Part shown: positions 23,558-35,627 of the stretch, in pieces | Layout: each line of letters begins with the position of its first letter | Numbering within the stretch: the stretch's first letter is position 1 | Assembly: GCA_021521415.1 (NCBI GenBank) | Contig: JAIQDT010001139.1 | Location: forward strand, 124,001-188,000 | Origin: Bidens hawaiensis | Lineage: Eukaryota > Streptophyta > Magnoliopsida > Asterales > Asteraceae | Reading direction: 5' to 3' | DNA length: 64,000 nt | Notes under the pieces: generated by a model | The model's input: the letters and a program-made list of their open reading frames with translations, nothing else | Told to the model about the DNA's origin: nothing | Database searches by the model: none | Program-made: the position numbers and the translations under genes

Positions 23558-26500
23558 AACAATTAAAAAGCCTATCAGAATCCATAACTATTGGATATCT
23601 GACATTTGGATATTTAGGGTTAAGAATTTTGGATAGTTCAAGTTCGAATTCGTATTTTTTATACACGTAATAATTGAAACCATCACATCATCGTAACATG
23701 GTCAAAGATCCCCTTAAAGATGCATATATGGGTCAAAGCCCAATAGCTGTCACGGGCTTGTCTCTATAGGCTCACTATAACAAGCATGTCGAAGGCTTGG
23801 TTTAGCACTTTATTAGCTTGGGTGCTTGAGCAGCTTGACCCAAAATCTAGTCTTGATATATTACATTTTCACATGAAGATGTAGTTATAAGTTTATAACA
23901 TGTTGGAAAGATGTATGAGGTCTAGGGTTCAAGTATCATGATGCACAAATATGAAATGTGTAGATTTAGTAGTAAAGATTAGAGAGAGTTAGCGTCGTTC
24001 AAAAGCAAAAAAAATTATTAGATCGCAAGTAAGGATGGGAAAGAAATTATTGACCAAAATTCGAATATATATCATCACCTTGTTATCCATTCACATCACA
24101 AATAAATTAGGAATAATTTCATATAAATTAAACATATTAATGTGAGAAAAATGTTGTAACCATAATTTAAAGCTTATATGAATATTATATAATTTTGAAA
24201 TAAGTATAGATCCAATATAGTATTCATTTAGAATCAAAATATTCCCAAATGACACTGGACAAAATGGACCAAAATTTTGCTACTCGATGTCGACGGTCCA
24301 CCAGCTTCAGAAGATGATATTAAGGGTCAATACCTCTTCCAATCTACTAGAACAAAATTATATTATTCAATATAAAGTTTAGATGCTTTTTTAAAATATA
24401 TTTAATAACTTAACAAGCATTTAAACCATAGAGTATGTATGGAACCCATTATTGACCTACATATACTTGTTAGAAAAGAAAGTCTCACGACTATTCCAAA
24501 CACGTCATGATTCGGAATTATTTGAATTATAAAAGCAAACCAGATTGTGGAGCAAGATCCTAAAAAGTTTTAGACATCGGAATTCCCATTTTAAGAAACT
24601 AGTCCGGAAGTTCTCTTAAAATGTTTTAGGTATTATGATTCTTGTTTTAAGTGACGATATATGAGATTTGACTTAACTTCTTCAATTTTTATAAGCAGAG
24701 CGTTATAGTTGGCTCATGAAATATAAACTACCACTTCTTTACTTACAAATTTTCTTTTGTATTCAGAGTGGTATAGATAAAGTTAATTGTTCTATAAACT
24801 GATTCATGAACCGTTCCAAGAAAATCATCATCAGATTGCCTTTGTTGATTTCATATTAGGAAATTCGTATCCTGGCGTCGAACCGTTCATATTTCAACAA
24901 AACTATAGCTCATTTTAATAGCTACCATGTAGAAAAATGTAGATTTAAACTGAAATATAAAATTATCCTTTTCAACCATGATTTATTGATTTTTGAATTT
25001 GTACCCATTTGAATTCCGCTTTAGGTTAACTAGAGCAATATTTGTGATTATTTTAAGTTATTAACATTTTTTATACAATTTATCCAAAGAACTTGTGCAT
25101 CATTCCAAAGACTAATATCACATCAATCATAATGACCCCACCAACCATGAGGTACAGACAAATTAAAAATCCACATGATATCTTAAATTAATTTAATATA
25201 TGTATTTATTTCACTTTAAATAGAGAATAAGGTGGCATCACAAACTTTCTCAAAATAATTGTTACTTTCTTTGAGAGAGAAGGGCAAAAACGTCTTATCA
25301 CTTTTAGAAATAAAGAGACAAAGATTGTCCTAGTTGGTTCCCCACTCAACTCTTTCTTTACCTTCTCCATGTTTGTCTCTCTGTCTCACATTCAACTATT
25401 TATTAACTCACATTATGGTCCTTCAACTCATAGTAACCATGCATTTAAGATTTTAAGGACAACCCTAATTTAAAAGTATAAAAAAACTTGGTAGTTCCGT
25501 AGTTGTTCATGTGCAATCCAACCACCCCTAAAAGAAAAAAAAAAGGGGGGGGACATGAAACCCGTCTAAATAGGCTTTATATTAAGACCTATATATAGAA
25601 AAAGATTGAAATCAACACCAAATTATTAAGTTCATAAATCATAATCACAGTTATTATTATTATTGTTATAAGATTATCATATTACAAGCAAAATGTTAGA
25701 ACACAAAGACTAGACATGAGAGGCGTTTGGTTTGATTTCACATAATCACAGTTGATCAGCTTTCTAAAATTTTCGGCCGGTCTGCTTACAAAAAAAAAAT
25801 AAATTCAGCGTACCATATGAACAGTGCCAGCTTTGAGAATGGGGTGGGGGCGACAGTCTGATCACCATAGTAGGCACGGAATTTAAAAAAAAAAAAAAAT
25901 TATATGTATTTTATTAAAAAAATGTATTCTTAATATTAAAACTCCATTATCTAATTCATTTAAACTTATTTTATATATATATAAAAGTTGCACAGCTGAC
26001 ATAATTACCCAATAAGCTTATTTAAAAGTTTAATTATTTAAACTCAATAAATAAGTTAACATTTTTATTTAAAGCCAAATTAATCTTCATCTTCGACCCA
26101 AACTATTTTAGCAAATTTCAGAGACGGCACTAACCAGTAGATGATGGCTTAATGTATTCAAATTTGTTCCTTATCAACATCATAATTAATAACCAGAAAA
26201 TGGCAACACCTTGTTGCATCCACATATGTTATAGTCTCCTTATTTTATCCCACAATTATGTCTTCGTCACGAACACTATCAACTTTAATCTTTGTTTCTT
26301 TGACATGACAAGGCCGAAGATAATCTTGATGATCGAGAGTCAAAGATCATGTAACCATACATCTTGTGAGGTGATCCCATATCATTGAGTAGGGATTACG
26401 TACCTTTGAAAGTTATAGTAAACCGGTATATTTCATGTTTACATAAAACAACATAGTTTTTAGAACGTCGGAAAGACAAACTATGAGACCAAATTGTTCT

Positions 26501-28485
26501 TAAAGGTTTGGTTTGGTTTATTTTTAGTTTTAACAGTTGGTTTACAGTATTCAAAAACTAATTACTAACGATTTAGCTAATGCTTTAACTTAAAACTTGT
26601 CAAAACTGCATCATGAGCACACATATTAGACAATACTTGGTATTTTATGAACACATTCGAGCCTAACACTTTATGCATAAATTACACGGATTAATTGATT
26701 TTCTTTTACTCTTGTAGGATATCTTACCCGAAAAAAACACCCATGAAAACTTTCACAAGATGAGGTAGGTTTAATATACTGTGTCCACTTTAACATACTG
26801 TGTCCAACTGTTCTCATCCTCGTACTTCATCTTCTAAAGTTTTACCACGTCTAATTTGTAAACCAAAAAACTTAACATTCTTCACTCTTTTTGTTTTATA
26901 CCATTACTCCCAGAATACTACAACCTGGAGACTTTGTTACTAGTTGTTAGCTAGGAAATGTGATCCGAAAAAACATCGACGAACAACTTCAAAACGAAGC
27001 AGGAGCACATGAATAGTAATAAAGAACACGTGAATATAACATGGTTCGCTTGATCTATTTGAGAATGACTCCCTTCTAACTTTTGAACAAGGTTTCGGGA
27101 AGTTAGGGATATATCACTCTGGTAAATCGGTTGTATTTTTTTTTTCCTTGAGTAATTAACCAACACCTTCAAATCTAAAACATTTGTTCACCGTATGACT
27201 TAATCCTTAGCCATATGAGGTGAAACACATTTCACACACACCTTAATTCCGTTAGACTACATGCCCTTTGGTAATATATATCTTATATAATATGCCGTAC
27301 ATCTAATTTACTCTCATATACTTTAGTCTCATTTTTTGTATATTTAAATTAAATGCACAAATACCAACAAATTAATATGTAATGTGAATAAACAAAAAAA
27401 ATTTATAATTAGAATAAAAATTAAAAAGAAAATATTTTGTTGATCTAAAATTCCGTTTAGTGTTATTTAGTAGTGTGTATCAATGGGTCATATATTAATT
27501 TCAAGACCACCAATTCCAACAAACTCGCTAGCTCCTTATTAGAAAAGATAACGGATTCAACGTCACATTTGACATATTTAATCCGTCTTTGAAACCCCTT
27601 CTCATAGATCATTTAAATGTTGATTTGCCATATAAGTAAGATAGGAAGGTTGCAGTTTTAGGTTTAAAAGACATGATCGGCGACACTAAACTTTGCTACC
27701 ATGTTCGAAAACTTTACTGGACGGAAGTATATGTTGCCAATGGATCCTCATTGACAAACAATTGAAAAGGTTGGGCGAGAATTTTATCCAAAATCCTATC
27801 CTCAAATTAGAGTCATAATATTAACAGAAGTACCCGTTGCAAAATGAACTCTCATTGACAAACGACGGAAAAGCCTAGACCGAAATCTTATCCTCAAATT
27901 AGTGACGAATCACCTGTGGGTCGATCTTCCGTACGTGGGCAAAAAGTTCCCATAAAAAAAACCATTTGGGGCTTACCCAAACCAAGTGTCCATCAATAAT
28001 CCTTAGGTGAATGCCCGCTTAATTTCCCCACGTTATGCTATCCTCGTTAATCAGCGACGCATTGCCGACGCTGTCTTAACTTTTCTTTCTATGGGTACTC
28101 ATTTGTGTATGATTGTTACAAAAATCATCAAAAAAGTTAGCTAGGGTGGTTCTAATTATGAAATTAATATGGCTTTGGGATATATTTAGAGAAAAACAAA
28201 ATGCTGTAGTTTAGTTTGTCTTATTACTTGATAATCACATATACATTAATAATTTAGAATGGCTTTCAAAACACAATAATATAATCAAAGTGCACCCAAA
28301 TTCCGGGTTATAATACCTTTAAGCATTGATTTATAATGATTGTACTAAAAAGTCTTAAACCAAACAACACAAGGTCCAACTAATAATACAATTATTATTC
28401 ATCACCTTATGCCTTACGGTAATATTCCTGTGAAAATGAAAGCCCACCAACGTCTCAATTCTTTAGCCGTATTTTTCCATCAACA
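23558..28485. other. Long gene-poor region, AT-rich
   Basis: Nearly 5 kb with no coding sequence I can support. There are A-runs (25530-25550, 25883-25901), scattered stops in all frames, and no clear LTRs, inverted repeats or tRNA-like segments. The region nearest 28485 is the 3' flank of the gene that follows. Confidence 0.5.
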
Positions 28486-29199
28486 TTAAGGCATCGTCAC
28501 GGCTACGCTGCCGGACCTTCTGCAGCTAAGAAAGCCAAGCACTCCCCATGAAGTTTTCCGGTGTTCACCAACCCCTTTAACCGCAAAACGATCACCGCCT
28601 GTAGGGAACATAGATTTTGAGGTGTTCTGAATGTTTTGACGGTTCCTGATGTCCTTAAGATCCATCTCGTGTGGTACCTTCAAAGGCGCAAACACGAGAT
28701 CCGTCCACCTGGAAGAAGAAGATTTGTTACTCAAACTTTTGCGGTTGCTATCCATGTTTGTGTCATAGTTCAACCTTGAATGCTTGTTGAGTTTTCTATA
28801 ATCAAAAGAGTGGCTGTTTCTAAACAGCTGAGTAGTGGTCCCGGTGCTAGTCAACTCACGCATTGACTCACACCGGGCGTGGATAATATGTTTCTTTTGA
28901 TTTTGTGTTTTCGATGCTTGTTGATCATGGTTTGGTTGGTCGTTGGTCGGTATGAGCTTGGGACCGGAGAAGATATCTTTTTCATGCGACATCACCATGT
29001 TCTCTTTGTAAAACTGGCCACCAGATGCGTCGCTGCTACAGAATTCAAATAAATCTTCTGTAGTCGGTGATGGTGGAGTTCGATGGTTTTCATGATCTTG
29101 AGAATCATCGGATTTGTCATCTATTGTTAGGGCGAAATCGGTGAGGGAAAGTGCTTCGAGGGAGTCTAGGTCTTGATGATCATCATCGTTGACATCCAT
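28486..29199 (-). CDS. Plant-specific uncharacterised protein, 237 aa
   Basis: This is a single-exon frame from ATG 29199 to TGA 28486-28488. The N-terminus is acidic (LDSLEALSLTDFALTIDD). The middle carries EDLFEFCSSDA and DIFSGPKLIP, then a basic stretch around QNQKKHIIHARCESMREL. The C-terminal part has SSSRWTDLVFAPLKVPHEMD followed by LKDIRNRQN, then WGVLGFLSCRR. The order EFF/EFC, GKLIP-like, SRW, FG-like, P-EM-LKDI-RQ matches a family of small, mostly unstudied plant proteins of the At3g05980/At5g19340 type, from memory. I know no enzymatic motif in it. The composition is hydrophilic with no signal peptide or membrane segment, so it is probably cytoplasmic or nuclear. Confidence 0.72.
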   Translation of the reverse strand: MDVNDDDHQDLDSLEALSLTDFALTIDDKSDDSQDHENHRTPPSPTTEDLFEFCSSDASGGQFYKENMVMSHEKDIFSGPKLIPTNDQPNHDQQASKTQNQKKHIIHARCESMRELTSTGTTTQLFRNSHSFDYRKLNKHSRLNYDTNMDSNRKSLSNKSSSSRWTDLVFAPLKVPHEMDLKDIRNRQNIQNTSKSMFPTGGDRFAVKGVGEHRKTSWGVLGFLSCRRSGSVAVTMP

Positions 29200-30664
29200 G
29201 TTTACAAAGTGTGTGTGTTTTGGAATTAATGATTGTGAAACATAAGAGTATAAAAGGAGTCAAAGCATATGATGTAGGAATATATAAAGATATCATATAT
29301 CATTAAAAATGTGCATGCACTAGCTCATGATTTAAGTTTAAATTTGATAATATAATTAAATAATGTAATGGGAATAGGTTTGGCAAAGCATAGCCATCTT
29401 CATTATGGCATATCCCCGTGTCATTTAGCTTATTCATATTCTTGTCAGAGAATTAATTTCAAGGTCCAAACACATGTCTACAAGAATACAAATATATGAT
29501 ATAAAATAAATAGATTAATAATAAGAAGAAGAATATTAATATTAAATACTAAAATAAAGAGAAAATTAATGCATAATTCATATGTTAATTCGTTACATAT
29601 TGCCTCTTAGTTGTATGATCTTAAGATACAATCTAGTTTCATATCTCTGTTGAATCTCTTGATAAGATAATTTGCATGCAATTGTCTCATGAGGGTTGGT
29701 TTGCTTTTTCTTAACTTTGAATGCAATCTCTTTGTCTTTAGTCAGACTCATCCCAAAGGTTTGTATGATCCCACCAATTCTTGAACAACAAATTATTGTC
29801 TTTGGATTCTTCATTTGTGATGGCTTTAACAACAATCTTGGCGTGTAACATAAAGGCTTCACTCATAATTGTTACTGATTTTGACATTGAATAGTATCAT
29901 TCTCCCATGGCATCAATTACTTCCTATATCTTGTTAATATAACTATGAAGCATACACTTTCTTTCAAAGCTATTTAGCTTTCATAAATCATAATCCATTA
30001 TTTTTCAAGAGTTGCTAAATATAGGATAGTTTGGTTACCATTTATTAACTTAATTATGCAAAACTATGTACAACTAGTTGTTTTATTCGGTTATATTAGT
30101 TTATCAAAATCCGGAACAATTTTTTTTTACCGAATGTAAGATCGGTTAATCTAAAAATCGGCATGATGGATTTAGCCAATCCTAGCCTTTGATCTTTTAT
30201 TAATAAGATTTCCCTTTTATAATATATGCTCCATAACTAATCGATCATAATACTTCATTTTATTAAGCGTTTCCCCATAATCACGCTTGGTTGTGACGTG
30301 TAAGGCCTTCATATGCTTAAGATGCCTTCTTGTTATTTAAGTCATTAGTCAAAGTTTGAAGTAAAACGTTGTCAAAGTTTGAACTAAAAAAACTATAAAT
30401 AAAATATACTTTACAACAACTTAGAAGATAAAATCATTGCTTATGTATTTTTCTTCTAATATTTTAAACTAATTATTTGATTAATATATAATGGTTTCTT
30501 TGTTTATGATCTGTTGATAAATAATAAAAGTTTATCCTAACTTAAACAAAAAAAAAAGGCACATAGTGGGCCATATATTGACATTTAATTTGGTGTTAAG
30601 CACTTATTGGTTGAGAAAATGACACCCGTGTGGTCACCCCCGCCTCTTTTGAATGGGTGGATTA
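29200..30664. other. Upstream region of the 28.5-kb gene and intergenic DNA
   Basis: AT-rich, no gene. A weak open frame on the minus strand at 29593-29862 has no recognisable domain and is left out. Confidence 0.5.
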
Positions 30665-30672
30665 GGCTCGTG

Positions 30673-31233
30673 TAGGGATGACAATGAAACCCAAACCCGA
30701 TAGGAAAACCCAAAACCCGACATAAATGGGACGGGTACCCGACCCATTAGGGTTTGGGACGGGTTTGAGATTAGTTTTGAAATTTTTCGCGGGTTTGGGA
30801 CGGGTTTGGGATTTCTAATATACCAATTAACCGACCCGATTACCCGATAACATAAACCCATTTACCGGATTATATACCGATGTACCCGATATAGCTTATT
30901 ATATTATATTATATATATATATATACTATATTCCAAATATATTATTTGTTAGAACTTGTTTATGTCAATTATTTGAGACATTTTATCTTTATGATAACCA
31001 TCTTTGTAATCGATTAGTTATATTGTCAAGACCTGGTAGAAACCTAGCGGGTTTTGAGCCGGGTATACCCAACGGGTATTTTATCAAAACCCGATAAGAA
31101 ACCCGAAACCCGACGGGTAATTACCCGATTAAAACCCGACGGGTTTGGGACGGGTTTGGGATGGACTTTGATAACCGGGTATGGGTTTGGGAATACCTAA
31201 ACCCGATTCAAACCCGACCCATTGCCATCCCTA
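30673..31233. mobile_element. Non-autonomous hAT-like element, 561 bp, with perfect 8-bp target duplication
   Basis: The ends TAGGGATGACAATG and CATTGCCATCCCTA are inverted repeats. The flanks are GGCTCGTG at 30665-30672 and again at 31234-31241. The interior is made of GGGACGGGTTTGGG / AAACCCGACCC units at both sides of an AT-rich core. There is no transposase. Confidence 0.88.
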
Positions 31234-31241
31234 GGCTCGTG

Positions 31242-32393
31242 TGGAGGTTGTGTTTACCAAAAGTTTAGTTTAATTATTATAGGAAAAATGGTATTTAAAT
31301 ATAAATTATGTCTATTAAAAATGGTGAATACAAGGTTTTTTAACGACTAGCCCTTTAAAGTTTAAACATCTATAAGTTTATGCATTAATTGTCTACCGTG
31401 AAACTTGAACATTTAACTGTGTAGGAAAGCCATTTTTTCAAAGTAGTCGATTTTAAAATACTTTCAATATAAAGTCGACTCAGATTACACTATCTTCACC
31501 ATCAGGGGGCTAAACACAATTATTATTATTACACAAACAAGACCCGCATTCAAAAAGAAGAAAATACTACATATATATATCCTATCAAAACACCATTTCT
31601 TAAGTGTGTGTAATTAAGTTGTATGGTTGTATCTTTAATTGTAATGTATTAACCCACGAGATAGTATTATATACTAACACAATTACATTATATAGAGTAT
31701 TTCTTCTAACTTTACTTAATTACTTTGTTCAGTGGTACGGAGCCAAAACAAATTTCTTATAGGTTCAGAACTTTTCAGTGCCAATGTCTTCCGACGTCAA
31801 ATTTTCTGGGGTCAGATCATTCGACTAACGCAATATCACTATTATAACAAAAGTGCATCATCATTGTTTTCGGGCCTGAACTGGCAAAGAAGGCAATAGT
31901 CTGGACCTGGTCGATAGAAGAGAAATTGATCGGTCGTTGTTTTTAGATATTTTTTGATTTAATTTATATATAGCCATTATGTTAAATGTTAAACGGGTTG
32001 GACTTATTAACAATTTTGGGATTCTAATTTCATAATTTACATATCATAAATGGGTTATTATCGGCTTATTTATAATGTCCGTTACTAATTTTGTAGTTTT
32101 TTTAAATTATATTGTTGAAAAAGTATTCATTGCTACAAAATTTTTTAACTAAATTTTCATAATCAATGGTTCGAATTTATTTTTTTTAGATGATGTTGGG
32201 TTTGTTCGCCGAAAATGAATGAATTTGCTCGTTAGCCTTAATCGGTGAAGTACGTGTGGCTTCGCCACAAACTTTGTCTTATCTATCAGAAGTATGTTAG
32301 CCTTAATCGTGATCTAGTTTGTTAAATATTGAGAATTAAAGTTTCAAGTACATTTTGTAACTTGCGTAATGGTCATAATCAAATATCTATTTG
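31242..32393. other. Intergenic, AT-rich
   Basis: I see no gene, RNA or repeat with support here. Confidence 0.5.
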
Positions 32394-32396
32394 TTA

Positions 32397-32684
32397 GAGG
32401 ATTCACATCCTTTCTTCAATTTTCAATCCTATAATATATCACATTAAAAATTATTATATTTTTTCTATTATTAAATAATATTTTTATATCTTTGTCAGTA
32501 TTTTTTTTTCTCATCCACATGCAACCATTAAAAATTAATATGGAACTACATGAACTTCTAAATATATAAAATAATAAAACCTTTTCTCTCTCTTATACTC
32601 AAAACACCTAAACCATCCCTTACATTATAAAAAATAAAAAAACACAACTCATATTATAATTTGGTGGATAGAATGTGAATGCTC
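32397..32684. mobile_element. Tourist-like MITE, 288 bp
   Basis: Left end GAGGATTCACATCCTTTC and right end GGATAGAATGTGAATGCTC are imperfect inverted repeats, flanked by TTA at 32394-32396 and 32685-32687 as in PIF/Harbinger elements. The interior is AT-rich and non-coding. Confidence 0.7.
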
Positions 32685-32687
32685 TTA

Positions 32688-33402
32688 GAAATATTGGGTA
32701 AGTAACAATAGGTTGGTGGTTAATTGGCAAAAACAACATTTTAAATAAATACCTTGTGTTGGGGTGGTTTGATAGGTATTGAGTTCAAATCTCATAAACA
32801 ACAAAAAGAAAACAAATTCACCGTTAAAAAAATGATGTATCATGTAAGTTTGTAAAACATGTGTCCTCATCAACTAAATAAAAGATGTTATTGTTATAGA
32901 TTAGGGCTGTATAAGTGAAGGGTCAAGTTTAACACGTAGTTTAGTATTTAAAGTAAAGTTTAATTGAGTCATGGTATTAATACTAGTCGGGTGCCCGGGC
33001 GATGTAGGGGAACAACACTTAAAGGTGTAAGCCAAGGCTAGCTCGAGCTTGACTCGAACTTTGTACCGAGTTAACTCAGCTCAACACGAAATTATAGTTG
33101 AAATCTTAAACTTGAGTTCATATTTATTATTTTGAAATTTATTTAATTTGAGTTCTTTAAATAATATTTTTATGAAGAAACTTATACCTTAATTATAATT
33201 TACATATTGATATTGAATATAACTTACATCGAAATGTCGGCAAAAAAGCACGTTGCAAAGGTATGTTCATATTTTTTAAACATAATATATTCGACTATAT
33301 AGAAGAAATAAGAAAAACAAACTTATCGAATTTATGGATAAATAATAGGAGGCAAATGTATAATTATTCATAGAAATAACAAAGTTATGTAAAGTTGAAG
33401 TG
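32688..33402. other. Intergenic, with a possible Helitron end and an AGCTCG repeat fragment
   Basis: TACTAGTCGGGTGCCCGGGC at 32981-33000 resembles the reverse complement of a plant Helitron 3' end (GC-rich motif followed by ACTAGT). GCTAGCTCGAGCTTGACTCG at about 33031-33050 belongs to the AGCTCG repeat family. There is no coding sequence. Confidence 0.4.
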
Positions 33403-33407
33403 TCATT

Positions 33408-34555
33408 TGTAACATCCCGAAATTTCCATGATTAATATTAAAATATTAATTACGTTGGAAGAATTAATTTGACCTAGTAGAATAATAATAAATGATAATA
33501 AAAGATAAAAAGGGATGGTAGGCTAAAATAATCATGGACTTAGATAATAAAGATGGGCCAAAGGTCAATGGGTCAAGTGTATAAAATACCCTAAACCCTA
33601 ATATTTCCATCCATCTCTTTCATTTTACACATTAGCCTACACCATAAAAAACAAACACTTACGCCAAACACTCTCTATACTATTTCATTCAACGATCCAA
33701 GACCAACCGAATGTAAGAAATCGTTTATCTCAGCTGACCCAACAAATTAGAACCTGGCACCACAGCCCCGGGATGCCGAATGAGCCGTTTGAATCTATAT
33801 CTAGCTTTATTCGGTTGTTTAATCAACCAAAAACTAGCTTAAGGATCACCTTAGCTACATGGGTCATAAACGATCAAACTCTAGCCAACCACAATGGTTA
33901 ATGGCGGCTGACGGCGCCGGAATCGAAGAAAAACCCTAAAACGCGAAGAAGAAGAAGAAGAAGAAGAAGGCTAACCTGCACTTATACGGGCGTATAAGTA
34001 TATGGCCGTATGTGTGTTCAACGTATATGTACGTCCGACGTATAAGTGTGTTGTTCATGGTATATGTACTAGGAGTGTATATGTTATTGAACATCATATA
34101 AGTTATTTATCAGTGTGTAAGTATAGTCCATCGTATATGTACATGGCACGTATAAGTCATTAGAACTTTTACGGCGCATAACTTATACGGGCGTATAAGT
34201 TATACGGAGGTACTTATATGTGAATTAACTTATACGTTGAACGACTTATACGTACTAACTTATGCGCTGGGGGTGACTTATGCGCCCAAGGACTTCTACG
34301 GGTGAAGGTGACTATTTCAAATAAAGAAAGATAAACGGTGTATACGCATGTAAACGATAGATACGGACTTATATGATGGTTAAGATAAGAATAATTAAAT
34401 AATTAATAATGAAATGTAACGTTTAAAATGAAGATTTGATTTGAACTTTAGTTTTTCTGATGAGGTTTTTGGTAAAGACTTATTAAGAAAAATAAAATTT
34501 TTCCAAGCTGATTTGAAGACTTGTTAATGAAGATTTGATTTGAACTTCGGTCTGT
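33408..34555. repeat. Possible solo LTR or LTR remnant containing a CTTATACG array
   Basis: TGTAACATCCCGAAATTTCC at 33408 looks like the start of a plant Ty3/gypsy LTR. It continues with a promoter-like tract (ACCCTAAACCCTAATATTTCC) and a (GAA)n run at 33946-33969. TCATT occurs both before the start (33403-33407) and at 34556-34560, but the sequence before the second copy does not end in CA, so the right border is unsure. Confidence 0.4.
33976..34310. repeat. Degenerate CTTATACG / CGTATAAG palindrome cluster
   Basis: The self-complementary unit ACTTATACGGGCGTATAAGT appears at about 33979 and again at about 34178. Many partial copies (CGTATAAG, CTTATACG, CGTATATG, CTTATGCG) fill the 330 bp between and after them. 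Confidence 0.65.
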
Positions 34556-34560
34556 TCATT

Positions 34561-35072
34561 ATCAGCATTAGAGTCATAGTATTTGGTTGAATGACAAGCT
34601 CTATTTTTTGAGTACCTGGGTTCATTTTTGTCAACGTTTCGATATGTAATTATAAGGTTCAACACAAAGACGGAAAAGTTCACAGCGATAACAACTCCGT
34701 CTTTTGAGAATATAAGGCTACACATCACAGTTGTAGAAAGCATATATATAGGAGCTCCAAAATGTTATAAGGCAACACGGCAACAGATGTGTGGTTTCTC
34801 GGTTGTAAGAGGACGCATTCACTTCTTTGTGACGTTTTTAAGAACTGTTATTCGACAGATCGGATGGAGTTGTGGAACACGGATGAGGATGGAGATGGAT
34901 GATGGACAAAGGTGGAAACTTATAGCAAACTGGAGTCATTTTTACCCGAGTTTAAGAACGAGCCGGTAGTGCACATGATGAGGAATGGGAATTGGATCAT
35001 GCATTCTAGAGATGAAGGTTACTTTTTCCAGGTAGATTTGGAGAAGAGTATAAAAGACGTATCGTGTTCATA
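34561..35072 (+). pseudogene. F-box pseudogene D, left part (5' truncated)
   Basis: From about 34566 the DNA is collinear with the intact F-box gene at 42595-43030: ATTTGGTTGAATGACAAGCT, then the ACAAAGACGGAAAAGTTC and GTTGTAAGAGGACGCATTCA stretches, then GAGGAATGGGAATTGGATCA. The F-box and first half of the FBA domain are missing and the frame is broken. The sequence is cut at 35072 by the LTR element and resumes at 38861. Confidence 0.8.
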
Positions 35073-35380
35073 TGTTGTGTACTCAAATTAACACAACAGG
35101 AGATAATCAATTGAGAAGTAATTAATATGATTCGATTCACTCAATAGAGAGATTACAATGAGAAACCAAAAGATAACAAGAAGGAGATGGGAAACAAATT
35201 AGAGAAGAAGAGATGAGAAGACCAGAACCAACTGTAACAATATTCATTTATACCCTATTCCGTACTCTCGTCTTGCTTATAACCTTTGCTGGTCATTCTC
35301 AAATCCGTGGGCCTTTTACTAACATCGAACTGGGCTGCAATATTGGGTCTCCTTGGATTGGGCCAATTATGTTCATAACA
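35073..35380 (-). repeat. 3' LTR of the gene-capturing element
   Basis: It runs TGTTGTG...CATAACA on the plus strand and is the same length as its partner (308 bp). Confidence 0.92.
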
Positions 35381-35627
35381 TTACTCCCTCCTTTCAAATT
35401 CACCTTGTCCTCAAGGTGAAAACGATCAACTAACTGGTCGATTTGAATCAAACGGTGTAAGCCAAGGAAACCGTTAACTATTGCTTGTTTGGAGGACCCA
35501 CAGAGGTTACTCGACCCAAGGCGAACAACAGAAAAAAAAATGCAGCAATGAGTTGGTGTATGGCGAAATATGCTCATCCATTTGTGGTTGATGCCCATAC
35601 AAAGCCGCAAATGATGTTATGTCGTGT

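Noticed and set aside
29593..29862. Open frame of 89 codons on the minus strand
   Set aside because: It has no recognisable domain, and neighbouring frames show no continuation. It is probably chance in AT-rich DNA.
32709..32840. tRNA-like SINE (GGTGGTTAATTGGC and GAGTTCAAATCTC, box A- and B-like)
   Set aside because: The spacing and boxes are only roughly right, with no tail or target duplication that I can define.
33946..33969. (GAA)n run as coding or regulatory repeat
   Set aside because: It is a plain microsatellite with no coding context.
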